The notes: a model not told the origin generated them from the letters alone. A stretch of DNA of 64,000 nt from Dendrolimus kikuchii (GCA_019925095.2 CM034406.1:19744888-19808887), one strand, 5' to 3'. Positions 9,745 through 19,816 are shown, counted from the first letter of the stretch. Translations and numbers: made by a program.

Positions 9745-10063
9745 TTTTTTTATTTTTTATTGCAGGAGATCAGCAGACAGGCAGACGGCCCACTTGATGG
9801 AAAACGGTTACCATCGCCTATGGACATTTGCAACAGCAAAGTTGCTACAAACGCGCTGCTGCTCTCTTAAGGGAGACTGGAACCTGATCACTAATGCCGG
9901 AACACAACTCAAGGTTGTTTTAGCGACATACTTTAGACCAGGGGTGGTAGCCATCCAGTCGGGCAAATGCCCTACCACCTGGCTGTGGGTTGTTAAGTCG
10001 CCTCTTACGACAGCCGGTCGGCCGCAGGAAATTGTATTCTTTCTCCGTTCCTGCACGGATAAA
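9745..10063 (-). mobile_element. SINE-A copy, full length
   Basis: T-run and TTTTTATTGCAGGAGATCAGC at the 3' side; TTCCTGCACGGATAAA at the 5' side. The 3' subtype has GAGATCAGC in place of GAGTTCAGC and CAACAGCAAAGTTGC in place of CAACACCAAAGGTGC. Confidence 0.9.
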
Positions 10064-10508
10064 AGTGCAAGGAGCTAGGTCATATCTCTCTCATACAGTC
10101 CATTACAAATTGAAGCAACATGTTGTCCGTGGGCTACAGCGTCCCACAGGAAAATTTCTGTTCAAACGATGATAAGGCTTTAAACAAAGTCACCCTAAAT
10201 TCTCTTTAAATTTCTTCCTGAATTAGTCTTAAAAATATATTTTTTAATTAATAAAATTTACTAAGAACGTGTCGGACTAGGCAAATTGGATCGGAGACTC
10301 AGTCTATGTCTGTGATCTTCAAAGTCATTTCGTGTTACCCTGACAACCGACGGCCATTGTGGAAAGACGAGATATGTCATGCCTTGACAACGTCCTTGCT
10401 CGTCTGAAGCTAGGCATTATTCTTTGTTAATTCAATACAAAAGGTGACCTTTCTTCATAAAAAGCTTTTGTATCATTAGAAGATCGCGTGAAATTAAAAG
10501 GCAATAAA
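10064..10508. other. No gene seen
   Basis: Mixed composition; 10270-10430 is moderately GC-rich but has no recognisable frame or repeat. Confidence 0.5.
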
Positions 10509-10509
10509 T

Positions 10510-10595
10510 ATACATACATACATTTCACGCCTGTTTCGCACAGGGGTAGGCAGAGACGATGGATTTCCACTTGCTACGATCTTGACATACATGTT
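10510..10595 (-). mobile_element. RTE-2 LINE 3' fragment
   Basis: CATACATACATTTCACGCC then GGGGTAGGCAGAGACGATGG and CTTGCTACGATC, matching the 3' end of the RTE-2 copy at 15262. Confidence 0.7.
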
Positions 10596-10794
10596 TAATG
10601 TTTTAATCACATGCGTGATAGATTATGTGAAAACATTTAATTAATGAAGTCGCGTATTAGCCGTGCTAACACATTAGGACGTTAGATTGAAGGTACTTTT
10701 GATTTTCTTAAAGTACCTACAATTGATTTTTTGAGTAAGTAGTGTGTTTGGAAACAAATGTAGATTTTAATATCAATCTAAAACTATAATTAAA

Positions 10795-11215
10795 TACTGG
10801 GGCTGGAGCTTACCTCGGCCAACGGATCAGTATGGCGATCCAGCGAGGAAACGTAGCTAGCCTTCTGGGCACCTTATCCATAGAAGACGGTGATGTAGGC
10901 TCAGTATTCTTTTTTTTTATTGCAGGAGATCAGCAGACAGGCAGACGGCCAACTTGATGGAAAGCGGTTACCATCGCCTATGGACATTTGCAACAGCAAA
11001 GTTGCTACAAATGCGCTGCTGCTCTCTTAAGAGACTGGAACCTACCACATGGCTGTGGGTTGTTAAGTCGCCTCTTACGACAGGCCGCCCGGCCGCTGGA
11101 AATTGTATTCTTTCTCCGTTCCTGCACGGATAAAGACGGATTCTACTTATAGTCTTGAGAGACTGAGTAGAATACAATACAAATAAGTTAAATTTTGCAT
11201 TGTATTCGATTATAT
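10795..11215 (+). pseudogene. LINE family L 3' end, interrupted by SINE-A
   Basis: The coding end (YLGQRISM-like, QRGNVASLLGTL-like, IEDGD.GSVFYL-like when compared with 19522-19722) is split at 10910 by a SINE-A copy; the 3' UTR (GAGTAGAATACAATACAAATAAGTT) resumes at 11140. The split coordinates are clear by comparison with the copy at 19640-19760. Confidence 0.75.
10911..11138 (-). mobile_element. SINE-A inserted in family L, internally deleted
   Basis: ATTCT precedes the T-run and recurs after GGATAAAGACGG (11139-11143), matching the single ATTCT of the empty site at 19674-19678, so a 5-bp TSD is likely. About 90 bp of the SINE interior is missing: GAGACTGGAACCT is joined to ACCACATGGCTG, with CCT/ACC short matches at the join. 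Confidence 0.8.
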
Positions 11216-11328
11216 AAAAAATTAAATACTAAAAATAAATTAACTTATAAATATAAATTTAAAAATAAACTACAAACTATACTATAAACTATAATAAAAC
11301 TAAAACGAAATAAAAATGGGAAAAATGC

Positions 11329-11715
11329 CTAAAGAGAAGTTATTGGTCCCAAATCAACGGCATCATATTTGCGGCACTTGAGGGCTTCCTGTTCGGCTGC
11401 AGCAGGACCGGCGGGAGTGCACGTACCTGAAAGATGGGACGCCGCCAGAGTGTCAACGCAAGTAGCATCCAACACTAAGGGGCGGCCCATCTTCCAGGGA
11501 ATCAGCGTCATCCCATCCGGTCTCCTGGCATCGTCGCGGCACAAGCCGTTTGGTTCCAAAATGGAAGGTGCCCCGGCGGTGACAAGAGCCCGACGGATGA
11601 TATCGTTGAGTGCCGCGTGTCGGGAAATTCTACCGGCGCTTCTACTGCAGGATAATCCGTGGTGACCCAAACGTTCCACCCTATCCCCGCATTGACAGAG
11701 GTGCGGGACCACACC
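11329..11715 (-). pseudogene. Family L LINE C-terminus: CCHC finger plus RPDG...WDATC
   Basis: 127-codon open frame. Residues 5-25 form a CCHC-type finger (HLCQCG ... LGHHGLSC), followed by [19 protein letters not shown], then [38 protein letters not shown] and [13 protein letters not shown] followed about 15 residues later by D-A-T-C resembles the PD-(D/E)XK endonuclease arrangement found C-terminal in some LINEs; I infer this and cannot confirm the clade. It is truncated at both ends and has no RT. Confidence 0.7.
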
Positions 11716-11730
11716 ACCAAGTGTGTTTTA

Positions 11731-12232
11731 CATACATACATACATAACTTCACGCCGGTTCCCTTGCGGGGTAGGCACGAACAACAGAGTGCCATTAACT
11801 GCCATTTAGGCTTATTCTTACACACCTCACTTGCTTCTTTGACATTCATAACTCTTGTCATGCACGCTCGTCTGTTCTTAAGGCTCCTGACATCACCTTC
11901 TGCTAGTACACGATCAATTTGATCGTGGAAGGTGTATCGTGGCCTTCCACGACTTCTGCATCTATCCACTTTTGCATTGTATATCTGTTTAGTCATTCTT
12001 TCCACATGCCCGAACCACCGGAGCATTCCTTTCCTTACCTTCACCCCGACACCCTCTTTGAGACCAACTCTCTTTCTTACTTCGGTATTACGAACGCGGT
12101 CCGCGAGCGTCACTCCGCAGATTTTGCGCAGTGCTCGCATCTCGACCGCGTTTACTCTACTTTCATGCTCTCTCTTCCATACCCAACTCTCGCTTCCATA
12201 CGTGAGCGTAGGTACCAGCACCGCGTTTGTAT
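11731..12232 (-). mobile_element. RTE-1 LINE, long truncated copy
   Basis: Minus strand: AVLVPTLTYGSESWVWKRE, HESRVNAVEMRALRKICG, VTLADRVRNTEVRKRVGLK, MLRWFGHVERM, GRPRYTFHDQIDRVL. RT thumb through C-terminus, then TATG tail at 11731-11742. A small deletion removes the HDE of RMHDERMTK. No clean TSD found. Confidence 0.85.
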
Positions 12233-12795
12233 TCCTAATTGCGGATAATAACTGCAGACAATGTAGACACAGTATTAATTTTACAATACACTTCCTAAGT
12301 AGCCTTTGGGGACTAGGCACTTAGCAAACTTGACTTTGCCAGAGTTGGCCGCGTAAATTAGGGCTGTGGTCATACAAACCTACATACATACTCAAGAATT
12401 GTAACTAAGAATAAAATATGTTTAATAATCAATAAAAGATTTTATTAATAAATAACCTTTGCTTACATTATCATATTAATAATTAATATACATAAAATTC
12501 AAGTAATAACCTAAGCTTTTCTCAAGTTAAACGATTTCAATATTAAATAGTTCAACTTAGATTAGACTAAGTTATCACTTCTGTCGGGCGTCCCGAGACG
12601 CACACGTTTTTTTAGCTTGTCTGTATTATTAATATGCGCTGTTGGTTTTTTTTTCAACAAATAAATAAATTATTCTTTGTACGTGTCGGGAATCGTTTGC
12701 GACCTCAATTATTGCACAGCGCCATCTATTGGCTTGTAAGTGTTCCACTACACGGAAATTAGACAGTTTATTTCTGTCTTTCAATTTTGATAGAA
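12233..12795. other. No gene seen; AT-rich
   Basis: Contains CAGCGCCATCTATTGGC (12718-12734), a CTCF-like core on the minus strand. Otherwise unassigned. Confidence 0.45.
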
Positions 12796-12802
12796 ATAAG
12801 AC

Positions 12803-13048
12803 ATTTTTTTTTATTGCAGGAGATCAGCAGACAGGCAGACGGCCCACTTGATGGAAAGCGGTTACCATCGCCTATGGACATTCGCAACATCAAAGTTACT
12901 ACAAATGCGCTGCTGCTCTCTTAAGGGATACTGGAACCTGGTCACTAATACCGGAACACAACTCAAGGTTGTTATGGCGACATACTCTAGATCAGGCGTG
13001 GTAGCCATCCAGTTGGGCAAATGCTCAACCACCTGGCTGTGGGTTGTT
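12803..13048 (-). mobile_element. SINE-A copy, 5'-truncated
   Basis: A-tail side at 12806-12818; the sequence stops at GGCTGTGGGTTGTTTA, so the first about 80 bp are lost. Confidence 0.85.
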
Positions 13049-13549
13049 TACATTGTCAACTTTAGAAAAACAAACGTTCTAAGAGCTATGTTACTACAAA
13101 ATTTAAGCGGATTTGGCTCCTGTTTTGTATGTTGATAAAAAATATCAAATCCTTGTTGACTTGACTATCTTGTCTTTCATAAAGGTTACCAGATCTCCGT
13201 CTGAACAACTCGACTTGTTTACATTTTGATTTGATGCGAATACTTTTAATATTAAATTCACTTGATCTCAAGGTCCTGTCTGTTTAATGTTTTTTTTTTA
13301 AAGACGCTACCAAATAAATAAGGTTATTATAATTATTTTAATATGATAATGGAGTGCCACCGGACTAAAAGTAAATAATATTACGCAGTTACGTAGAGAC
13401 CAAAGTTCGAATAATTAATTCATAACTTGCCTTATCAAATAAAGAAGTCGTTAAAAGTTTGTCAACTTATCTCTTCTTATGACTGATTAATGAGCATTAT
13501 AATTAACCCAGATGAGGTAATTAATATTTTTGGTTACTTTATAACTGAT
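13049..13549. other. No gene seen; AT-rich
   Basis: No repeat or coding signal. Small frames only. Confidence 0.5.
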
Positions 13550-13551
13550 AT

Positions 13552-13852
13552 CCGTGCAGGAACGGAGAACGAATACAAACACCGGGCGGCCTGTCGTAAG
13601 AGGCGACTTAACAACCCACAGCCAGGTGGTAGGGTATTTGCCCGACTGGATGGCTACCACCTGTGGTCTAATGCATGTCGAAATAACAATCTTGAGGTGT
13701 TCCGGCATTAGTGACCAGGTTCCAGTCTACCTAAAAAGAGCAGCAGCGCATTTGTAGCATCTTTGGTGTTGCAAATGACAATAGGCGATTGTAACCGCTT
13801 TCCATCAAGTGGGCCGTCTGCCTGTCTGCTGAACTTCTGCAATAAAAAAAAA
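13552..13852 (+). mobile_element. SINE-A copy, full length
   Basis: Starts ATCCGTGCAGGAACGGAG and ends CTGAACTTCTGCAATAAAAAAAAAT. Sense-strand AATAAA merges with the A-tail. Confidence 0.9.
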
Positions 13853-13897
13853 TCTTTTCTCTTATATTCTTTGGGATTCTTTACTGGCCAGACGCCG

Positions 13898-13921
13898 CCC
13901 CCCCCCCCCCCCCCCCCCCCC
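13898..13921 (+). repeat. Poly-C run, 24 bp
   Basis: Uninterrupted C run after GACGCCG, exceptional in AT-rich DNA. Could be a real homopolymer or an assembly length artefact. Confidence 0.9.
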
Positions 13922-14570
13922 TATCTTTTGTATATTGAAATTTAACAGATTCATCGATTTCAAATGCGTTTTAACCGACTTCAACGTAACCCTTTTGTTT
14001 TTGGACTGATATTGGTTTATTGCGTTGCATTCAGTAAAGCTTCAAAATGGTCCCATATATTATTTATTGCTATTGGACTTTGGGTTCCGAAAATATAGCA
14101 GAAAATCCATCCACATGTATTGTAGAAAAAATTTATTTACTCTTGAAGTCGGTTTTTTTGTTTCTAGAATTTTTTTATTGACAAAAGAGTTAGTTCTTGA
14201 CTTGATTTTGGTAAGTTTTACTAAGTAATAAACATATATTAAATTTTATATCCTTATTAAAATAACACTGTAAAATCAAGTGAGATTTTTACATACAAAC
14301 AAATTATTTCAATGTGAGAGATGCCTGATGCATTGATGATCTTAACTTACAAATACTTAACTTAAAAATATATGACAATACTTTTGGAATTTATTGTAAC
14401 TTGTTTCATCTGTTTAACTGAATTTTCCAAATAAATACCTGCCGGCGTTTGAGCTAACAACATTGAAACTATTTATGACTGTCTTCTTTTGTTTACTTTG
14501 TGTTTAAACAATTTAATTAGAAAAGCAGTCTATGGTATATTGTAATCTTTCATGGCAGTCATTAGCCAGG
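13922..14570. other. No gene seen; AT-rich
   Basis: T-rich with a 67-codon frame (14025-14228) that lacks any recognisable feature. Confidence 0.5.
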
Positions 14571-14870
14571 TGTGTCGAACTGGTTCTAAGAAATTCGGTC
14601 CATGCGGTTGGGCAGACATATTGTATCGGTGCAGTATAAAGCAATGGTCCAATGGAGAGATCGGCAGTCGAGCGATAATCAGTAGCGAGACAAGACGTGT
14701 GTACATTCGATAATCTATATAGTAACGGACTTTGCGCGTGTTATTGAATCGCGCATTACGTTTGAACTGATTGTGTTCAGTTATATTTGTACCTGTGTTA
14801 TACGTGTTTGTACAGTTCTAATAAATTCTATAGTAATTCCAACGGCATTTTTATTTTGAGTCCTGTAACT
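14571..14870 (+). mobile_element. LTR (Gypsy-like), solo or truncated
   Basis: About 300 bp homologous to the inverse complement of 47277-47599. TGTG start, TATA box GTATAAA (14634-14640), AATAAA poly(A) signal (14820-14825), end near GTCCTGTAAC. U3-R-U5 order is therefore plus-strand. No internal region with gag/pol follows. Superfamily is inferred. Confidence 0.6.
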
Positions 14871-15154
14871 AGTAATAATAATATCAGAGGGTAGTTTGTA
14901 GCGATTACCGCACTAATCGGCTAGTTCCGTCATCATTCGAATATATAAGCGTGCGGACGCAGCGACGAAACTGTCTGACCATAGATAATATACTACATAT
15001 ACAAAATAGATGAGTCACAAGATAAAAATAAGAATCATAAAAACACAAAAACCTAAATGATAGAAAAGACCTTGACAAATCTAGTTCGTCAGGATGGATG
15101 AGACCAAAAAAAAAATAGATGAGCCTCTGGAATAAAAAATCATTTACCCTGTCC

Positions 15155-15246
15155 GATAGATGGCGCTAAAATCGGTACTATATTCCTACATGTACCACTA
15201 GATGGCGCTACATTCGATAATTCTACAAATTCCACTAGATGGTACT
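15155..15246 (+). promoter_or_regulatory. Cluster of three CTCF-like motifs
   Basis: TAGATGGCGCTA (15157-15168), CCACTAGATGGCGCT (15195-15209) and CCACTAGATGGTACT (15232-15246). The middle one fits the CTCF core CCASYAGRKGGC exactly. Spacing is 42 and 37 bp. Function is an inference; nothing else regulatory is visible nearby. Confidence 0.4.
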
Positions 15247-15261
15247 AATAAGTTATAACAT

Positions 15262-15722
15262 ACATACATACATATAGTGACGCCTGTTTCCCATTGGGGT
15301 AGGCAGAGACGATGGTTCTCCACTTGTTACGATCCTGACAAACACTTTTCGCTTCATCAACTTTCATTAATCTTTTCATACATACACGCTTATTTAAGCT
15401 GCTTTTTATCTGACCTTTCTTCAAAATATCTTCAATTTGATCATGGTGAGTACGTCTCGGTCTACCGGCACCGACTCTACCACTCACATTGCTGTCATAT
15501 ACTTGTTTTGTGATTCTGCTTTCATTCACTCTCATACATTATTCAACTCTTGTCTCTTCTCTCTCTTCGCATCTTCTTTCAATCAACAACGCTCCCTTAT
15601 CACGCTGTTTCTTATCATATCGATTACATTAACCTCACATATACTTCTCAAAGCTCTCATTTCAACTGCATTTATCCTACTTTCATGCTTCTTCTGCCAC
15701 ACCCAACTTTCACTGCCGGGGC
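15262..15722 (-). mobile_element. RTE-2 LINE, 5'-truncated
   Basis: Minus strand reads ITKQVYDSNVSGRVGAGRP, RRTHHDQIEDILKKGQIKS, KRLMKVDEAKSVCQDRNKW and TIVSAYPNGKQAS, parallel to RTE-1 but clearly a different subfamily. TACATA tail at 15257-15275. Upstream (15540-15720) frames are broken. Confidence 0.8.
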
Positions 15723-15736
15723 CGAATTACCGCGGA

Positions 15737-16031
15737 TTCACTGTACATACATACATAACTTCACGCCAGTTCCCTTGCGGGGTAGGCACGAACAACAGAG
15801 CGCCATTTAGGCTTATTCTTACACACCTCACTTGCTTCTTTGACATTCATAACTCTTGTCATGCACGCTCGTTTGTTCTTAAGGCTCCTGACATCACTTT
15901 CTGCTAGTACACGATCAATTTGATCATGAAAGGTGTGTCGTGGCCTTCCACGACTTCTGCGTCCACCCACTTTTGCATTGTATATCTGTTTAGTCATTCT
16001 TTCATCATGCATTCTTTCCACATGCCCGAAC
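15737..16031 (-). mobile_element. RTE-1 LINE, 5'-truncated
   Basis: RMHDERMTKQIYNAKVGG through RAYPARELA-stop, TATG tail at 15738-15751. A 7-bp ACTGTAC flanks both sides (15734-15740 and 16030-16036), a possible short TSD. Confidence 0.8.
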
Positions 16032-16039
16032 TGTACTAT

Positions 16040-16320
16040 ACTTATATTACCGGGTTGATAGTAGGTGGTCACCATCGCTGTGGTTATTTGCAACATCAAA
16101 GACGCTACCAGTGCTACTGGCCTCGAAGTGGGTGCTGGGACCAGGCCATTGATGCCGGGACACAACTGAAGGTTGTTATGGCAGTGTACTCTAGACCAGG
16201 CGTGGTAGCCATCCAGTCGGGCAAACGCCCTACCACCTGGCTGTGGGTTGTTTTGTCGCCTCTTACGATACGCCGGCCGGCCGCAGGTAATTGTATTCTT
16301 TCCCCGTTCCTGCACGGATA
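16040..16320 (-). mobile_element. SINE-A variant, first unit of a dimer
   Basis: Diverged subtype (GTGGTCACCATCGCTGTGG, GGCCTCGAAGTGGGTGCTGG) with the standard 5' half up to CCGTTCCTGCACGGATA. Directly abuts the second unit. Confidence 0.75.
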
Positions 16321-16619
16321 AGGATGTGGCAGATGACAGGCTGACGGTCCAACCGCGATGGAAAGTGTTTACCGTTGATGAACATTTGCAACATTAAAAG
16401 TGCTACCAATGTGCTGCCGGACTCGTAGATGGGACTGGAACCTGGCGATTAATGCCGGAACACAATTCAAGGCTGTTACAGCGGCATACTCTAAACCAGG
16501 GTTGGTAGCCATCCAATCGGGCAAATGCCCTACCACCTGGCTGTGGGTTGTTTTGTCGCCTCTTACGACAGGCTGCCCGGCCGCAGAAATTTGTATTCTT
16601 TCTCCGTTCCTGCACGAAA
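16321..16619 (-). mobile_element. SINE-A variant, second unit of a dimer
   Basis: Same orientation and nearly same length as the first; starts at AGGATGTGGCAGATGACAGG and ends CCGTTCCTGCACGAAATG. Subtype similar to the first unit, so the dimer may be ancestral. Confidence 0.75.
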
Positions 16620-16690
16620 TGTTCAACATTAACACAATTCTTCAAGCTGTAAGGCTTTGGAACTCACTACCTCAAAACATAAACCAACAA
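16620..16690 (+). pseudogene. LINE RT C-terminal scrap
   Basis: Plus frame reads FNINTILQAVRLWNSLPQN, the LWNSLP motif near the end of CR1/Jockey-group RTs. Only about 24 codons, sandwiched between SINE-A and RTE-1. Confidence 0.5.
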
Positions 16691-16691
16691 T

Positions 16692-16921
16692 GCAAAAGTG
16701 GATGGATGCAGATGTCATGGAAGGCCACGACACACCTTCCATGATCAAATTGATCGTATACTAGCAGAAGGTGATGTCAGGAGCCTTAAGAACAGACGAG
16801 CGTGCATGACAAGCGTTATGAATGTCAAAGAAGCAAGTGAGGTGTGTAAGAATAAGCCTGAATGGCGCTCTGTTGTTCTTGCCTACCAAGGGAACTGACG
16901 TGAAGTTATGTATGTATGTAT
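16692..16921 (+). mobile_element. RTE-1 LINE, 5'-truncated
   Basis: AKVDGC-like start, HTFHDQIDRILAEGDVRSL, MNVKEASEVCKNKPEW, then the stop region damaged (ccgcaa lost, giving LAYQGN). TATG tail at 16907-16921. Confidence 0.85.
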
Positions 16922-16979
16922 AAAATAACACTATCTCAAATTTGTAACTGAATAATAATGTTATTTAAGGATGAATTAT

Positions 16980-17075
16980 GCTAGACCGTGGCGAGCACGA
17001 GCCGTGCCCCGTACGAGGCACGGATTCAAAGATTCCCGAAGATTTTATATGATGCAGTTCATGCCATACCGTTTA
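16980..17075. other. Short GC-rich patch
   Basis: ACCGTGGCGAGCACGAGCC and GTACGAGGCACGG contrast with the AT-rich surroundings; related in style to 17395-17470 but not alignable by eye. Unassigned. Confidence 0.35.
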
Positions 17076-17082
17076 TCCGTGC

Positions 17083-17392
17083 AGTAACGGAGAAAGAATA
17101 CAATTTTCTGCGGCCGGGCGGCCTGTCGTAAGAGGCGACTTAACAATCCACAGCTAGGTGGTTGGGCATTTGCCCGACTGGATGGCTACCACCCCTGGTC
17201 TAAAGTATGTCGCCATAACAACCTTGAGTTGTGTTCCGGCATTAGTGATCAGGTTCCAGTCTCCCTTAAGAGAGCAGCAGCGCATTTGTAGCAACTTTGC
17301 TGTTGCAAATGTCCATAGGCGATGGTAACCGCTTTCAATCAAGTGGGCCGTCTGCCTGTCTGCTGATCTCCTGCAATAAAAATAAAAAAAAT
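17083..17392 (+). mobile_element. SINE-A copy, full length
   Basis: TATCCGTGCAGTAACGGAG to CTGCTGATCTCCTGCAATAAAAATAAAAAAAA. ATC/GTTGC subtype as at 9745. Confidence 0.9.
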
Positions 17393-17394
17393 AC

Positions 17395-17570
17395 CGTCCG
17401 GCGTCCGCGTCCCGAACGAGGTCCGGACGTCCCCGTGCAAGGCTCGGATCCGCCTCGCGCCCTTTACGACTCGTTGCAACATGAGCGGTCTTCCGTGGTG
17501 TGTCTGAGCTATGAGCGACGGAACTTTAGGGAGGAACCACGTATTTTTGAGTCATAATGGACGATGAAAA
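17395..17570. other. GC-rich unassigned segment
   Basis: TCCGGCGTCCGCGTCCCG and GTCCGGACGTCCCCGTGC then TGAGCTATGAGCGACGG. No frame of interest beyond an 86-codon one continuous with the SINE. Origin unknown. Confidence 0.35.
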
Positions 17571-17878
17571 AATATTTTCTGACTTGAGACATACTGTTAA
17601 TCTTTCTTCAGTTGTTATTGCTGACTGAAATTTTGTCTTCTGTCTCTTAAGAGCAGGCTTATAGGACTTATGTAGTAAAATTTTAAAGTTATCCGTAGAC
17701 GTTCTAAAATATCCAAAGAATTTGTCTTCATCATCTAGTAAATCACTACCTAAGGTAAAAAATTCTTCTTCATAACGGCGCTTTCCGAAATAGGGTATTA
17801 TAGCATAATTTATACTTTAGTTGTATACTTGGGTTGGTGTTGTTTGACGACACACAACTTGTATATTGGTATAATTAG
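17571..17878. other. No gene seen
   Basis: AT-rich and unassigned. Confidence 0.45.
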
Positions 17879-17879
17879 A

Positions 17880-18251
17880 TTAATGACTCTAATTCCTTGG
17901 CAGCGTGGCAAGCCTTTGGTGTGGGATGCCACTTGCGTAGATACGTTGGCCGCATCCTATTTACCAAACACGTCTAGATCAGCCGGTTCAGCGGCGGAAA
18001 CAGCCGAGACACTCAAGCGGCGCAAATATGCAACCCTCTGTGAGAGTTATATGTTTGTACCGTTTGCTGTCGAGACGCTTGGACTGTGGGGTCCTGAGGC
18101 CATTAGCCTCTACCAAAATTTATCGGGGCACCTTACCCATAGAATACAGTGATCTAGGCTCAGTATTCTACTTATAGTCTCGAGAGACTATGAGTAGAAT
18201 ACAATACAAATAAGTTTTCTTGCATTATATTCGATTATATGTAAAAAATTA
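17880..18251 (+). pseudogene. Family L LINE C-terminus
   Basis: [54 protein letters not shown] and ETLGLWGPEAISLYQNLS. This copy shows the domain past WDATC that is disrupted at 19262. A deletion joins CTATCG to GGCACCTTACCC. The 3' UTR ends in the RTE-1 TSD. Confidence 0.75.
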
Positions 18252-18521
18252 AAGAAAGAATGACTAAACAGATATACAATGCAAAAATGGATGGATGCAG
18301 AAGTCGTGGAAGGCCACGACACACCTTCCATGATCAAATTGATCGTGTACTAGCAGAAGGTGATGTCAGGAGCCTTAAGAACAGACGAGCTTGCATGACA
18401 AGAGTTATGAATGTCAAAGAGGCAAGGGAGGTGTGTAAGAATAAGCCTAAATGGCACTCTGTTGTTCGTGCCCACCCCGCATGGGAACTGGCGTGAAGTT
18501 ATGTATGTATGTAAAAAATTA
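18241..18521 (+). mobile_element. RTE-1 LINE, 11-bp TSD
   Basis: GTAAAAAATTA at 18241-18251 and 18511-18521. Insert codes MTKQIYNAKMDGCRSRG through RAHPAWELA-stop with TATG tail. It landed at the 3' end of a family L copy. Confidence 0.92.
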
Positions 18522-18864
18522 GATAAACATGTAAGTTTATATTGTAATTTATGTAACGTTTTCCTTTATATTTACATATATATTAGTATATTATATCTAT
18601 TGCATGCCTACCCCCATCCATACCGAGTTTCTGTCCACCCAAAGGTTGTCTGGAAGAAATCGCTCCCAGCGATAAGACCGCCAATTGTACTTATCATTAC
18701 GAGTATAATAAAGTATAAATTGTGTGCAATAAAGTATATTCTATTCTACTCTTCATTAAAACAATCATGGCCTTACTTACAATCGTTTGTTAAAATTTAA
18801 GAAACTGCTCAGCAACTGATTAGTGAAAATCTTACCCATAAACTCTTCTTTAGTTCAATATTTA
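18522..18864. other. No gene seen; AT-rich
   Basis: Unassigned; small TA runs around 18570-18600. Confidence 0.45.
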
Positions 18865-18865
18865 G

Positions 18866-19105
18866 ACGGCCTCTGTGGTTGAGCGGGCTAAGCCTGTGCC
18901 AGCCTACCTCGCTGCAACGTAGAGGCTCCGGGTTCGATTCCTGGTATAGTAAATTTCGGAAACGTATTTTCTCCGTTATTTACTATGGTCTGGGTGTCTG
19001 GGATCGGCCCCAGAGTAGTCCGTTGTATATTACCCATAACACAAGCGTAACTTGCTTAATTTGGGGATATACAATGTGTGTGTTTGTCTGCCGATTATTA
19101 TTATT
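18866..19105 (+). mobile_element. tRNA-headed SINE-G, full length
   Basis: A-box-like TGGTTGAGCGG (18876-18886), B box GGTTCGATTCC (18931-18941), body GGCCCCAGAGTAGTCCG, tail GTGTTTGTCTGCCGATTATT plus ATT repeats. The best copy for defining the family in this window. Confidence 0.85.
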
Positions 19106-19261
19106 ATTTTGGGTACCACCTACGTTAATCATTCAAATTTCATTTATCTGTGCTCCTCCTAGATAAACAATAGGTTAGGTTAGTATCTGATTCGGATTCT
19201 CTTACTTAATAGATCGTAATCCTTTCTTAACGAGATTATTACAAGTAAGTATAGTATAGTA

Positions 19262-19770
19262 TAAGTCTTACGGAGGGCGCTTGCCACCGCTGACGTGCCG
19301 GCTTTATTGGAGCCGAACGGTATTGCGCGTGACGATGGTAGGCGTCCCGACGGAATGACTCTAATTCCCTGGCAGCGTGGCAAGCCTTTGGTGTGGGATG
19401 CGACTTGCGTAGACACGTTGGCCGCATCCCATTTACCAAACACGTCTAGATCAGCCGGTCACTCAAGCGGCGCAAATATGCAACCCTCAGTGAGAGTTAT
19501 AGACCGTGGGCTCCTGAGGCCATGAGCCTCTCTCTCTACCAAAATCTATCGAAACGACTCAGTGACTCTTCAGGTGATTACCTCGGACAACGGATCAGTA
19601 TGCCGATCCAGCGGGGAAACGTAGCCAGCCTTCTGGGCACCTTACCCATAGAAGACGGTGATCTAGGCTCAGTATTCTACTTACAGTCTGGAGAGACTAT
19701 GAGTAGAATACAATACAAATAAGTTAAGTTTACTTGCATTGTATTCGATTATATGAAATTAAATAATATT
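19262..19770 (+). pseudogene. Family L LINE C-terminus and 3' UTR
   Basis: Plus frames: [54 protein letters not shown], then a deletion/frameshift near 19465, then YLGQRISMPIQRGNVASLL, GTLPIEDGDLGSVFYL. The 3' UTR (GAGTAGAATACAATACAAAT) is shared with 10795 and 17880. The finger seen at 11329 is missing here. Together the four copies outline an approximately 260-residue C-terminal region; its clade is not resolved. Confidence 0.75.
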
Positions 19771-19781
19771 ATAACCTTTAT

Positions 19782-19811
19782 AAGTAAGGCCATCTATTGA
19801 TGGCCTTACTT
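19782..19811. repeat. Perfect 13-bp-arm hairpin
   Basis: AAGTAAGGCCATC, loop TATT, GATGGCCTTACTT. It lies just 5 bp before the TSD of the next retroposon. Confidence 0.8.
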
Positions 19812-19816
19812 GAGGT

